Assembly (NCBI GenBank): GCA_937890825.1
Contig: CALADS010000068.1
Span: 124,001 to 188,000 of the forward strand
Direction of reading: 5' to 3'
Length of the DNA: 64,000 nt
Source of the DNA: an uncultured Bacteroides sp.
GTDB lineage: Bacteria > Bacteroidota > Bacteroidia > Bacteroidales > Bacteroidaceae
Position 1 is the first letter of the stretch. Each line of letters starts with the position of its first letter. Made by a program: the position numbers and the translations under genes. Below, piece after piece: positions 1-8,884 of this stretch. The notes under the pieces were generated by a model. That model saw nothing but the letters and a program-made list of their open reading frames with translations, had not been told where the DNA came from and did not search any database.

Positions 1-50
1 TTCGGTTATCTCCAAATTATTCAAAGAAAATAGCATGTTTTATAACATGC
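1..50 (-). promoter_or_regulatory. Left copy of the sRNA promoter module, cut by the window edge
   Basis: This stretch matches 1932-1980 almost base for base without gaps. The shared blocks are a 14-mer at 4-17 and a 14-mer at 36-49. Read leftward it contains the TTTG (-33) element at 13-16, and an inverted repeat with 7-bp arms at 33-39 and 44-50. The matching -7 box and the RNA would lie left of base 1, outside the window. It is inferred to be the promoter side of a second copy of the sRNA gene described at 1847-1911. Confidence 0.6.
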
Positions 51-130
51 TTTAATATAGTTGCAGATTCATTAATGATTGTAGGCTGTGAATTTATCAC
101 TATCAAGCAGCTTTTCTAAAAATAATATCT

Positions 131-138
131 TATATTTG
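131..138 (+). promoter_or_regulatory. -7 promoter box for the SPFH gene
   Basis: TATATTTG fits the Bacteroides -7 consensus TAnnTTTG and lies 32 bp before the ATG at 171. No clear TTTG element is seen at the usual upstream distance. Confidence 0.5.
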
Positions 139-170
139 GCATTAATTATTTTAAAAAGTAACTGAAGATT

Positions 171-983
171 ATGGGAACTACAGTAAAATCAACTTTGAAA
201 GTAGGATTATCGGGCATCGTGCTGATTGGTGTGCTGGTATTATTCTTAGCTATGTATTCTATCGAACGGATAGATTCCGGACAGACGGGTATCATTGTGA
301 ACCTGGCCGGGAGTGAACGCGGAGTGGATGACGCCAAAGTAGAAACGGGCTGGGTGATGTACAACCGCTTTGTGAAGCAGTTGTTCGAATATCCGGCTTT
401 TGCACAGATTGTAGACTATGAACCGTTTGATATTCAGGATAAGAAGGGTACTATCTTTAAGACCGACCCCACCATTGAGTATTACATAGAACGGGAAAAT
501 GCCAAGGTGGTGTTTTTGCGCTATAGAAAGACAACCGAAGAGCTGGAAAAATCGGTGATTCTGACCGAGGTGAAGAATGCCTATAAGGATATTGCGGGAT
601 TATATGAGACAGACTCGTTGATTAATAATCGTCCTGCCTTTGAGAAAGAGGTGGAAAATCTCCTGAAAGAGCGTCTCAGTCTGCGTGGGTTTACCTTTAG
701 TAATATTCAGTCGTCCGTCAAGCCGAATGATGTGCTGCAGGCAGCTATTGATGCCAAGAATACGGCGGTGCAGAATGCCTTGAAAGTGGAGAATGAGAAG
801 AAAGCGGCTATTGCTGAAGCCGAAAAGGTGGTGGCGGCTGCCAAAGGTAAGGCAGATGCCAACCGCATTTTGCAGCAATCCATTACACCGGAACTGATTC
901 AGCTGAAAGCGGTGGAGAAATGGGACGGTAAGCTACCTCTTTCCACCAGTGGTAATACGCTTCCTTTCTTGAAACTTCAATAA
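171..983 (+). CDS. SPFH/Band 7 (prohibitin-like) membrane protein
   Basis: The 270-residue protein has one N-terminal membrane segment (about residues 12-29) followed by a Band 7/SPFH domain. The C-terminal third (about 190-235) is rich in Ala, Glu and Lys and looks like the coiled coil typical of prohibitin/HflC proteins. Such proteins form large rings or scaffolds on the inner membrane and often modulate membrane proteases or lipid domains; the partner cannot be told from sequence. The start at 171 fits the promoter box at 131-138. The next gene begins 12 bp after the stop, so the two are probably co-transcribed. Copies of a leftward sRNA promoter flank this two-gene unit. Confidence 0.85.
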   Translation: MGTTVKSTLKVGLSGIVLIGVLVLFLAMYSIERIDSGQTGIIVNLAGSERGVDDAKVETGWVMYNRFVKQLFEYPAFAQIVDYEPFDIQDKKGTIFKTDPTIEYYIERENAKVVFLRYRKTTEELEKSVILTEVKNAYKDIAGLYETDSLINNRPAFEKEVENLLKERLSLRGFTFSNIQSSVKPNDVLQAAIDAKNTAVQNALKVENEKKAAIAEAEKVVAAAKGKADANRILQQSITPELIQLKAVEKWDGKLPLSTSGNTLPFLKLQ

Positions 984-995
984 TCTCTCAGACTC

Positions 996-1826
996 ATGAA
1001 GCAGTCGTTGGGTGTGTGGGCGTTCTGTCTGCTGGGTTTGTGGGCCTGTGAGCAGGAGGAAAGAGGACTGGCCGACGGAGAAGTCGTCTGGTCATTGTCG
1101 AAAATCGTGTTGCAGGAAGTACAAACTTTGGATGCGATTCCCGTCACGCTGACGCAGACGTATCTTTATGAAGAGAATGCGCGGCTGGTGTCCTATCAGA
1201 TGAAGCAGCAATATGCGGCCGTAGAGCCAGAGGAATTGACAGGAGGTCTTACTCTGACGTATCACGACCGGGAAGTTACGGTGAAGGATGAAATAGGAAA
1301 TGAGTGGGTTTATGCGTGGAATGCAGAGCTGCAAGCGGCCGATGCTTGTGTGTATCGCAGCATCGGAGGCAGTGTGCGCAGCTATGTGTTTACATACAGT
1401 GGGGTAGCAGGAAAGACCTATCTTTCGGGAGTGACAGAATACCTGGAAGATGCCGGTCAGCCTTTTGCTATGCTCGAAATCGATTATTCCAATCCGGAAT
1501 ATCCGCTGGTTACGAAGCGCATGTATGAGGAGGTACAGCAGTTCCGGTTAGATTGTTCGCTTGCGGATGGGGTGCCCAATCCGGCACAGTTGCCGGTACA
1601 TTTCTACACCGAACTATATCCGCTGTCGTTTCATCATGCAGCCTTGTATGCCCGTTTGCTGGGCGATGCGCCCGATGTGTTGCCCCGATGTGTGCAGACG
1701 CTTGGCAGCCCGTATCAGGAACAGTGTACGTACGAATATCAGTTGAAAAACCATTTGCCTGTATCTTGTAAGATTGTACATTCTGAATGGGGGACGCGAA
1801 CGGTGTCTTATCTGCTGGAGGAATAG
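996..1826 (+). CDS. Predicted lipoprotein of unknown function
   Basis: The 276-residue protein has a short signal sequence ending in a lipobox (LWAC, Cys18), so it should be lipid-anchored and probably reaches the outer membrane. The mature part is rich in short beta-type segments with many Tyr and Thr, like the repeat-bearing cell-surface lipoproteins common in Bacteroides. I do not recognise a catalytic motif. It begins 12 bp after the SPFH gene and is probably its operon partner. Its stop is about 20 bp from the terminator of the convergent sRNA gene. Confidence 0.7.
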   Translation: MKQSLGVWAFCLLGLWACEQEERGLADGEVVWSLSKIVLQEVQTLDAIPVTLTQTYLYEENARLVSYQMKQQYAAVEPEELTGGLTLTYHDREVTVKDEIGNEWVYAWNAELQAADACVYRSIGGSVRSYVFTYSGVAGKTYLSGVTEYLEDAGQPFAMLEIDYSNPEYPLVTKRMYEEVQQFRLDCSLADGVPNPAQLPVHFYTELYPLSFHHAALYARLLGDAPDVLPRCVQTLGSPYQEQCTYEYQLKNHLPVSCKIVHSEWGTRTVSYLLEE

Positions 1827-1846
1827 AGGGTAGGATAGGTATGGGC

Positions 1847-1911
1847 AAAAAAAAAGGAGTACCGCTGTACTCCAACCTTTGTTAACCTTAAATCTAATAC
1901 TATGAAAAACA
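1847..1911 (-). ncRNA. Short intergenic sRNA with its own promoter and terminator
   Basis: Read leftward, a TTTG at 1944-1947, a 19-bp spacer and TACCTTTG at 1917-1924 form a near-ideal Bacteroides promoter. Transcription would begin near 1910. The RNA would end at a perfect 7-bp stem with a 4-base loop (1856-1873) followed by nine Us (1847-1855), a textbook intrinsic terminator. The RNA would be about 64 nt and carries no plausible reading frame. Multi-copy sRNA families are known in Bacteroides; I cannot confirm which family this is. The upstream region is repeated at 1-50, which supports a paralogous family. Confidence 0.7.
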
Positions 1912-1916
1912 CAGTG

Positions 1917-1980
1917 CAAAGGTACAGCTTTTTTGGTTATCTCCAAATAAATCAAGAAAAAAGCTGTGTTTTATAACATG
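1917..1980 (-). promoter_or_regulatory. Promoter module of the sRNA, right copy
   Basis: It contains the -7 box TACCTTTG (1917-1924), the -33 box TTTG (1944-1947) and a conserved upstream A/T-rich part to 1980 with TGTTTTATAACATG on the + strand at 1967-1980. The conservation with 1-50 runs from the spacer through this upstream part, beyond what the polymerase boxes alone require. Confidence 0.65.
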
Positions 1981-2056
1981 TTTTTGCTAAATCGTCGGCT
2001 TTGTTAAGGCTTCCTAAGGATTAAACGGGGGCGATAGAGGGTATTTAAAAATAAAT

Positions 2057-2064
2057 TATCTTTG
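2057..2064 (+). promoter_or_regulatory. -7 promoter box for mutS
   Basis: TATCTTTG matches TAnnTTTG exactly and lies 29 bp before the mutS ATG at 2094. No TTTG is seen at the -33 position. Confidence 0.6.
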
Positions 2065-2093
2065 TATTTCTGAAAAATGAAATCGTAAAGTAT

Positions 2094-4712
2094 ATGTCCG
2101 AAGATATTGTTCTTACCCCCATGATGAAGCAGTTCCTGGAACTGAAAGCCAAGCACCCCGATGCAGTGATGCTGTTTCGTTGCGGTGACTTTTATGAAAC
2201 GTATTCTACCGATGCCATTGTGGCTTCTGAAATCTTGGGTATTACCCTGACCAAACGTGCCAACGGCAAGGGAAAGACCATCGAAATGGCCGGATTTCCG
2301 CATCATGCGCTGGAAACGTATCTGCCCAAACTGGTGCGTGCCGGTAAACGGGTAGCTATCTGTGATCAGCTGGAAGACCCGAAACTGACCAAGAAACTGG
2401 TGAAGCGGGGAATTACTGAACTGGTTACTCCGGGGGTGTCTATCAACGATAATGTGCTGAATTATAAAGAGAATAACTTTCTGGCTGCGGTACATTTTGG
2501 GAAGAATAACTGTGGAGTGGCTTTTCTGGACATCTCTACCGGTGAGTTTCTTACGGCCGAGGGTACGTTCGATTACGTGGATAAACTATTGAATAACTTC
2601 GCTCCGAAAGAGGTGTTGTTTGAGCGTGGTAAGCGTTTGATGTTTGAGGGTAATTTCGGCAATAAATTCTTTACTTTCGAACTGGAAGACTGGGTCTTTA
2701 CCGAAACTACGGCACGCGAAAAACTATTGAAGCATTTCGAGGTGAAGAACTTGAAAGGATTTGGAGTGGAACATCTGAAAAACGGTATCATCGCTTCCGG
2801 GGCTATTCTGCAATACCTCATTATGACGCAGCACACGCAGATAGGTCATATCACTTCATTGGCTCGTATCGAAGAAGAGCGTTACGTGAGGCTGGATAAG
2901 TTTACGGTGCGTAGCCTGGAGTTGGTGGGCAGCATGAACGAAGGGGGAAGCAGTCTGCTGAACGTAATCGACAAGACCATCAGTCCCATGGGAGCCCGTC
3001 TGCTGAAACGCTGGATGGTGTTTCCACTGAAAGAGGTGAAACCCATTAACGACCGTCTGAATGTGGTGGAGTATTTTTTCCGCCATCCGGATTTCAAGGA
3101 ACTGATAGAGGAACAGATGCATCGGATAGGCGATTTGGAACGTATTCTGTCGAAGGTAGCTGTGGGGCGTGTCAGTCCGCGCGAAGTGGTGGCACTGAAA
3201 GTGGCACTGCAAGCCGTGGAGCCTATCAAAGCAGCCTGTGCCGATGCCGATAATGCCAGTCTGAACCGAATAGCCGAGCAATTGAATGTCTGCCAGTCTA
3301 TCCGCGACCGTATAGACCGTGAAATCAATAATGATCCGCCGTTGCTGGTTAATAAAGGCGGGGTGGTGAAAGAAGGGGTGAATCCGGAACTGGATGAGCT
3401 GCGCCGCATTGCCTATTCGGGCAAGGATTATCTGTTGCAGGTGCAGCAGCGCGAGAGTGAACTGACGGGTATTCCCAGCCTGAAAATAGGCTATAACAAT
3501 GTGTTCGGCTATTATATTGAGGTGAGAAATGTACATAAGGACAAGGTGCCGCAGGAATGGATCCGGAAACAGACATTGGTGAATGCCGAGCGTTATATCA
3601 CCCAGGAACTGAAAGAGTATGAAGAGAAGATTCTGGGGGCAGAAGACAAGATTCTGATTCTGGAAACTCAACTCTATACCGACTTGGTGCAGTCGCTGAA
3701 CGAATACATTCCTGCCATTCAGATTAATGCTAACCAATTGGCACGTCTGGACTGTTTGCTGGCGTTTGCCAACGTAGCCCGCGAGAATAATTATATCCGC
3801 CCGGTAATAGCCGACGATGATGTGCTCGACATCCGGCAGGGACGTCATCCGGTCATCGAGAAGCAACTTCCGGTGGGAGAAAAATACATCGCCAATGATG
3901 TGATGCTGGATAGTCAGACTCAGCAGGTAATCATCATCACCGGACCGAATATGGCGGGTAAGTCGGCCTTGCTGAGGCAGACGGCATTGATTACACTGCT
4001 GGCTCAGATTGGTTGCTTTGTGCCTGCCGAGAGTGCCCACATCGGACTGGTAGATAAAATCTTTACCCGAGTGGGGGCCAGCGATAATATTTCGGTAGGT
4101 GAATCTACCTTTATGGTGGAAATGAACGAGGCGGCCGATATCTTGAATAATCTTTCATCCCGAAGTCTGGTGCTGTTCGATGAATTGGGCAGAGGTACCT
4201 CTACTTACGATGGTATCTCTATTGCTTGGGCCATCGTGGAGTATATTCACGAGCATCCTAAAGCCAGGGCCAGGACACTCTTTGCTACGCACTATCATGA
4301 ACTGAACGAGATGGAGAAAACTTTTCAGCGCATCAAGAATTACAATGTGGCGGTGAAAGAGGTGGACAACAAGGTGATTTTCTTACGCAAACTGGAACGT
4401 GGAGGCAGCGAACACTCATTCGGTATTCATGTGGCCAAGATGGCCGGTATGCCTAAAAGCATAGTGAAGCGGGCAGGGGTTATTCTGAAGCAATTGGAGA
4501 GTGAAAATCGCCAGGGAGGAACGGTGGCAGGAAAGCAACTGGCCGAAAGCACTGCTTCGGCTGGAGGTATGCAGCTGAGCTTCTTCCAGTTGGATGACCC
4601 TATATTGTGCCAGATTCGGGATGAAATTCTGCATCTGGATGTGAATAATCTGACACCGCTGGAGGCATTGAATAAACTTAATGACATCAAGCGTATAGTC
4701 AAGGGGAAATAG
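2094..4712 (+). CDS. mutS: DNA mismatch repair protein MutS
   Basis: MutS recognises mismatches and small loops in newly replicated DNA and recruits MutL. The 872-residue protein has the full layout: an N-terminal mismatch-binding domain with the Phe-x-Glu wedge (F33-Y-E35), connector, lever and clamp regions, and a C-terminal ABC-type ATPase. Walker A (GPNMAGKS) is near residue 617 and Walker B plus signature (LFDELGRGTS) near 692-705. The length is normal for the MutS1 subgroup. It has its own -7 box upstream. The GH29 gene begins 28 bp after its stop without an obvious promoter. Confidence 0.97.
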   Translation: MSEDIVLTPMMKQFLELKAKHPDAVMLFRCGDFYETYSTDAIVASEILGITLTKRANGKGKTIEMAGFPHHALETYLPKLVRAGKRVAICDQLEDPKLTKKLVKRGITELVTPGVSINDNVLNYKENNFLAAVHFGKNNCGVAFLDISTGEFLTAEGTFDYVDKLLNNFAPKEVLFERGKRLMFEGNFGNKFFTFELEDWVFTETTAREKLLKHFEVKNLKGFGVEHLKNGIIASGAILQYLIMTQHTQIGHITSLARIEEERYVRLDKFTVRSLELVGSMNEGGSSLLNVIDKTISPMGARLLKRWMVFPLKEVKPINDRLNVVEYFFRHPDFKELIEEQMHRIGDLERILSKVAVGRVSPREVVALKVALQAVEPIKAACADADNASLNRIAEQLNVCQSIRDRIDREINNDPPLLVNKGGVVKEGVNPELDELRRIAYSGKDYLLQVQQRESELTGIPSLKIGYNNVFGYYIEVRNVHKDKVPQEWIRKQTLVNAERYITQELKEYEEKILGAEDKILILETQLYTDLVQSLNEYIPAIQINANQLARLDCLLAFANVARENNYIRPVIADDDVLDIRQGRHPVIEKQLPVGEKYIANDVMLDSQTQQVIIITGPNMAGKSALLRQTALITLLAQIGCFVPAESAHIGLVDKIFTRVGASDNISVGESTFMVEMNEAADILNNLSSRSLVLFDELGRGTSTYDGISIAWAIVEYIHEHPKARARTLFATHYHELNEMEKTFQRIKNYNVAVKEVDNKVIFLRKLERGGSEHSFGIHVAKMAGMPKSIVKRAGVILKQLESENRQGGTVAGKQLAESTASAGGMQLSFFQLDDPILCQIRDEILHLDVNNLTPLEALNKLNDIKRIVKGK

Positions 4713-4740
4713 CAATCTATTATCATTTATTTTATATACC

Positions 4741-6612
4741 ATGAAAAAACTTTTATGTTCAATGCTCTTGCTGGGGGGGTGCGTATTGCATACCGTAGCA
4801 CAGGATTATTACGAGAAACATCTGGTGTTTCCTCCGGAAGCTACACTGAGTGAAAAGGTGGAGATGGCTGCCAGATTGGTGCCTACCGAGCAGCAGTTGA
4901 AGTGGCAACAGATGGAACTGACGGCTTTTCTGCATTTTGGTATCAATACGTTTACTGGCCGTGAGTGGGGAGACGGAAAAGAAGATCCGGCTTTGTTTAA
5001 CCCCGTCTCGCTGGATTGTGAGCAATGGGTACGTGCCTTGAAAGCCGGAGGATTTAAAATGGCTATTCTGACTGCCAAACATCACGATGGTTTCTGTCTG
5101 TGGCCCACCAAGACTACTAAGCATTCGGTGGCATCTTCTCCTTGGAAAGATGGGAAAGGCGATGTGGTGCGCGAACTGCGCGATGCTTGCCGCAAATATG
5201 GACTGAAATTCGGGGTATATCTCTCTCCGTGGGACCGCAATGCGGAATGCTATGGCCAAGGGGAGGCGTATAATCAATTCTTTATTGAACAATTGACGGA
5301 ACTCTTGACCAACTATGGCGAAGTGCACGAGGTGTGGTTTGACGGTGCCAACGGTGAAGGACCTAACGGAAAGAAACAGGAGTACGACTGGGAGGCTGTG
5401 GAGCAGACTATTCGCAGGTTGCAGCCTAAGGCAGTAACTGCCATCATGGGGGATGATGTGCGCTGGGTAGGTAATGAGAAAGGCATAGGACGTGAAACAG
5501 AGTGGAGCGCTACGGTATTGGCACCGGGTATTTATACCCGTGCAGAGGAACAGAATCAGCGACTGGGTGTATCGTCCACGGCTCAGGATTTGGGTGGACG
5601 AAAAGTATTGGCCGATGCAAAGGAGTTGTTCTGGTATCCTTCCGAAGTAGATGTTTCCATCCGTCCGGGATGGTTCTATCATACCGACCAGGATAACCAG
5701 GTGAAATCATTGGCTCATCTGGCCGATATTTATTTTCAGTCGGTAGGATATAATTCGGTCTTGCTGTTGAATATTCCTCCCGATAAGAATGGCTTGATAC
5801 ATGAAACGGATGCCCGAAGGTTGGAAGAGTTGGCCACATATCTGCGTCATACGTTTGATGATAATTATCTGAAGAAGGGGAATGCTCGCTGGATGGCCAG
5901 ATCGGGCGATTTTAAGGAGTTTCAGGTAAAGAAGAATGCTTTGGTTAATACTTTATTGATACAAGAAGACATTGCTAAAGGACAGCGTATAGAGCGTTTC
6001 TTGCTGGAAGGCTGTGTGGAAGGTAATTGGCAAAAATTGGCCGAAGGTACTACGGTAGGGTATAAGCGGCTGGTACGTTTTGCTGCCTGTCAGCCCGACA
6101 GTATCCGACTGACGGTTCTTTCTGCCCGTGATGAGGCTCGTGTATTGCGTATGGGGTTGTATTATGCTCGCCAGCTGATGGAGCAGGATACTAATGTGGC
6201 GTTGGGTAATGTGCCGTCGGGGCAGTGTAGCATAGTAGGAGGCAACGAAGAGAGTGCCAAGGCTATAGATGGTGACCGGAACACGGTATGGCGTACGGAT
6301 GGATTGGTGCCTCTGGTAGTGGATTTGGGTCAGGAAGCTGAAATTACCGGTTTTACGTATGCACCGGCTGCCGATGACCACCTGGAAGGAACGCTGTATA
6401 AATACGCATTTTACGTGAGTCGTGATGGGGAATCCTGGACTTTGTGCGATACCAACGGTGAGTTCAGCAACATCATGCATAATCCTGTACCCTATGCCGT
6501 GCAGTTCGAGCGTAGTTATCGAGGACGTTATGTAAAGTTGGTGCCTCTGGCCGAAATAGCTGGAAAATCATCCACCTCGGTAGCTGAATTAGGGGTGTTT
6601 GCAGTTTATTGA
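4741..6612 (+). CDS. GH29 alpha-L-fucosidase with C-terminal F5/8-type domain
   Basis: The 623-residue secreted protein begins with a signal sequence. Cleavage could follow a lipobox-like LGGC at Cys14 or the VAQ at about residue 21. The catalytic region (about 45-380) shows GH29 hallmarks: FLHFGINTF, AKHHDGFCLWPT and VWFDGANGEG, where Asp201 is the expected nucleophile. The end of the protein (about 485-623) looks like a discoidin/CBM32 carbohydrate-binding domain. It probably releases fucose from host or plant glycans in the periplasm or at the surface. It lies 28 bp after mutS and is likely read from the mutS transcript, an odd partnership. The linkage specificity (alpha-1,2 or 1,3/4) cannot be told. 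Confidence 0.9.
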   Translation: MKKLLCSMLLLGGCVLHTVAQDYYEKHLVFPPEATLSEKVEMAARLVPTEQQLKWQQMELTAFLHFGINTFTGREWGDGKEDPALFNPVSLDCEQWVRALKAGGFKMAILTAKHHDGFCLWPTKTTKHSVASSPWKDGKGDVVRELRDACRKYGLKFGVYLSPWDRNAECYGQGEAYNQFFIEQLTELLTNYGEVHEVWFDGANGEGPNGKKQEYDWEAVEQTIRRLQPKAVTAIMGDDVRWVGNEKGIGRETEWSATVLAPGIYTRAEEQNQRLGVSSTAQDLGGRKVLADAKELFWYPSEVDVSIRPGWFYHTDQDNQVKSLAHLADIYFQSVGYNSVLLLNIPPDKNGLIHETDARRLEELATYLRHTFDDNYLKKGNARWMARSGDFKEFQVKKNALVNTLLIQEDIAKGQRIERFLLEGCVEGNWQKLAEGTTVGYKRLVRFAACQPDSIRLTVLSARDEARVLRMGLYYARQLMEQDTNVALGNVPSGQCSIVGGNEESAKAIDGDRNTVWRTDGLVPLVVDLGQEAEITGFTYAPAADDHLEGTLYKYAFYVSRDGESWTLCDTNGEFSNIMHNPVPYAVQFERSYRGRYVKLVPLAEIAGKSSTSVAELGVFAVY

Positions 6613-6645
6613 AAGCGTCTGTCGCCTATCAGGTAAGTATATAAC

Positions 6646-6697
6646 AAGAGGCGTGCTAATCTGCCCATACGCAGACTTGCACGCCTCTTCTTATTTT
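6646..6697. terminator. Bidirectional terminator between the fucosidase gene and lgt
   Basis: An 11-bp perfect inverted repeat (6646-6656 with 6679-6689) is followed by a T-rich run on the + strand. It lies between the converging fucosidase and lgt genes. Confidence 0.75.
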
Positions 6698-6736
6698 ATA
6701 GCCGGTTATTCTTTCTTTAGCATTGTCAACGGTCTT

Positions 6737-7555
6737 TTATTTCTTCTTTCCGTAGAAGCACATAAAATACAGGCCGATAATTACAAACGGCACGCTGAGC
6801 CATTGTCCCATATTGAATGTCATACTGTCTTCAAAGTTCACCTGGTTTTCTTTCAGAAATTCGATGAAGAAACGGAAAACAAAGATTTCGGTAAGACACA
6901 GCCCGAAGAAAAAGCCCCGGTGATAGGTCTGCTGCCGTTTATACAGATACATCATACCCAAGAAGAAAAGGAAATAGGCCAAGGCTTCATAGAGCTGTGC
7001 TGGATGACGTGGAACCATATCCACTCTCTCGAATACGAAAGCCCAGGGCACATCCGTAGCTTTTCCGATAATTTCAGAGTTCATCAGATTGGCCAGGCGG
7101 ATGCAGCAGGCTGTGATGGGAGTGGCCACGGCTATCATGTCGAGCACATCCATGTAATGCATCTTGGTCTTTTTACAATAGAGCCACAGGGCGATAATCA
7201 GGCCCAGTGTGCCGCCATGGCTGGCCAGTCCTTCATAACCGGTGAATTTCCATCCGCCATCAGGCAAGAACTTAATGGGTAAAATCATTTCCCAGAAGTG
7301 GTGTAGGTAATAGTCGGGCTGATAAAACAAACAATGTCCCAGCCGCGCACCTATCAGAATACCAAAGAAACAGTAGAACAACAGGGGGTCAAACAGCTCG
7401 TCGGGTATTTTCTTGTCCCGGTATTGCCTCTGCACCACGAAGTAAGCCAGAGCAATTCCTATCACCCACAGTAAGCCGTAGTACCGGAGTGAGAAACTCC
7501 CGATGTGGAAGATTTCCGGATCGGGATTCCAATGAATGGTCAGCAATGATATCAT
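6737..7555 (-). CDS. lgt: Prolipoprotein diacylglyceryl transferase
   Basis: Lgt moves diacylglycerol from phosphatidylglycerol onto the lipobox cysteine of prolipoproteins in the inner membrane, the first step of lipoprotein maturation. The 272-residue protein has about seven hydrophobic segments and the family landmarks: the GARLGHCLFYQPDYY stretch, the HGG motif in LASHGGTLG, and the conserved N and R of RLANLMNSEIIG. Length is normal. It starts 12 bp after the ychF stop, so the two form an operon. The many lipoproteins in this window, including a sulfatase and the SusD-type proteins, would be its substrates. Confidence 0.96.
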   Translation of the reverse strand: MISLLTIHWNPDPEIFHIGSFSLRYYGLLWVIGIALAYFVVQRQYRDKKIPDELFDPLLFYCFFGILIGARLGHCLFYQPDYYLHHFWEMILPIKFLPDGGWKFTGYEGLASHGGTLGLIIALWLYCKKTKMHYMDVLDMIAVATPITACCIRLANLMNSEIIGKATDVPWAFVFERVDMVPRHPAQLYEALAYFLFFLGMMYLYKRQQTYHRGFFFGLCLTEIFVFRFFIEFLKENQVNFEDSMTFNMGQWLSVPFVIIGLYFMCFYGKKK

Positions 7556-7567
7556 ATCTCTGGAATA

Positions 7568-8671
7568 TTATACGTTGAAGCGGAAGTGCATGATGTCACC
7601 GTCTTGCACCACATATTCTTTTCCTTCTACACCCATCTTGCCGGCTTCGCGAACGGCTGCTTCACTGCCGTATTTGATGTAGTCTTCATATTTGATTACT
7701 TCTGCCCGGATAAATCCTTTCTCGAAGTCGGTGTGGATTACTCCGGCGCATTGCGGAGCTTTCCAGCCTTTGCGGTAGGTCCATGCCTTGACTTCCATTT
7801 CGCCGGCTGTGATAAATGTCTCCAGGTTCAGCAGGCTGTAGATGGCTTTGATAAGGCGGTTGCAGCCGCTTTCTTTCAAGCCCAAGTCTTCCAGGAACAT
7901 TTGCTTTTCCTCGTAGGTTTCCAGTTCGGCAATGTCGGCCTCGGTCTGTGCAGAGATGATAATCAGTTCGGCATTTTCTCCCTGAATGGCTGCGCGTACC
8001 TGCTCCACATATTGGTTTCCGGCAGCCGCACTGCTGTCGTCCACATTGCATACATACAGCACCGGTTTGGTGGTCAGCAGAAACATCTGTTTGGCACACT
8101 GCTCTTCATCTTCGTTGAGCAGTTCCACGGTACGTGCGCTTTGTCCCTGTTCCAGTGCATCTTTATAGCGCAGCAGCAGGTCATATTCTATTTTGGCTGT
8201 TTTGTCACCGCCCACTTTAGCTACTTTTTCCACACGTTTAATGCGGTTTTCCACCGTTTCCAGGTCCTTCAGTTGTAATTCTGTATCAATGATTTCCTTG
8301 TCGCGTACGGGGTCTACCGAGCCGTCCACATGAACGATGTTGCCGTTGTCGAAACAGCGCAATACGTGTATGATAGCGTCGCACTCGCGGATATTTCCCA
8401 GAAACTGGTTACCCAATCCTTCTCCTTTGCTGGCTCCTTTTACCAGTCCGGCAATGTCTACAATGTCGCACACGGCGGGTACGATTCGTCCCGGATGCAC
8501 GATTTCGGCCAGTTTGGTGAGGCGTTCATCGGGCACGGATACTTGCCCCATTTGCGCGTCGATTGTACAGAATGGAAAGTTGGCTGCCTGCGCCTTGGCG
8601 CTAGAGAGGCAGTTGAAAAGAGTTGATTTCCCTACGTTGGGAAGTCCTACTATACCTGCTTTTAATGCCAT
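7568..8671 (-). CDS. ychF: Redox-responsive ATPase/GTPase YchF (Obg family)
   Basis: The 367-residue protein is a P-loop NTPase of the Obg-HflX superfamily. The G1 motif GLPNVGKST is at residues 8-16 and G3 (DIAGLVKGAS) near 72-81. The usual NKxD is replaced by NVDD (about 204-207), as expected for YchF, which prefers ATP. A coiled-coil insert (about 125-170) and a C-terminal TGS domain (about 280-367) are present. YchF binds ribosomes and affects stress responses. A -7 box lies just upstream at 8722-8729. Confidence 0.96.
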   Translation of the reverse strand: MALKAGIVGLPNVGKSTLFNCLSSAKAQAANFPFCTIDAQMGQVSVPDERLTKLAEIVHPGRIVPAVCDIVDIAGLVKGASKGEGLGNQFLGNIRECDAIIHVLRCFDNGNIVHVDGSVDPVRDKEIIDTELQLKDLETVENRIKRVEKVAKVGGDKTAKIEYDLLLRYKDALEQGQSARTVELLNEDEEQCAKQMFLLTTKPVLYVCNVDDSSAAAGNQYVEQVRAAIQGENAELIIISAQTEADIAELETYEEKQMFLEDLGLKESGCNRLIKAIYSLLNLETFITAGEMEVKAWTYRKGWKAPQCAGVIHTDFEKGFIRAEVIKYEDYIKYGSEAAVREAGKMGVEGKEYVVQDGDIMHFRFNV

Positions 8672-8721
8672 AATAAATGTATATATCTTAGATGATTTGT
8701 TATTATTCAGCTTATTGGTGG

Positions 8722-8729
8722 CAAAGATA
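8722..8729 (-). promoter_or_regulatory. -7 promoter box for ychF-lgt
   Basis: Read leftward this is TATCTTTG, an exact TAnnTTTG, 50 bp before the ychF start. Confidence 0.6.
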
Positions 8730-8834
8730 CGTTTTTTTTCCCTTTGATGGGATAGGGTGGACGGGTTTCATGTTCATTTTATCTTTTCCGGTGAATCTCG
8801 ATGTGCGGGTCTATGAAATGTGGATGGAAGGTAG

Positions 8835-8842
8835 TACTTTTG
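8835..8842 (+). promoter_or_regulatory. -7 promoter box for the EamA gene
   Basis: TACTTTTG matches TAnnTTTG and lies 42 bp before the ATG at 8885. Confidence 0.6.
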
Positions 8843-8884
8843 CAGTTCGAAATACAAACTAATTTTAGATAGATTGGATTAATT

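Noticed and set aside
1902..1976. A 24-codon frame (MKNTVQRYSFFGYLQINQEK...) overlapping the right sRNA promoter, with a similar frame in the left copy
   Set aside because: The conserved bases are explained by the promoter boxes on the other strand. The left copy has an early stop in the same frame, and no separate + strand promoter is seen.
6599..7282. A 227-residue + strand frame opposite lgt
   Set aside because: It is the complement of a well-supported lgt gene and has no family features of its own.
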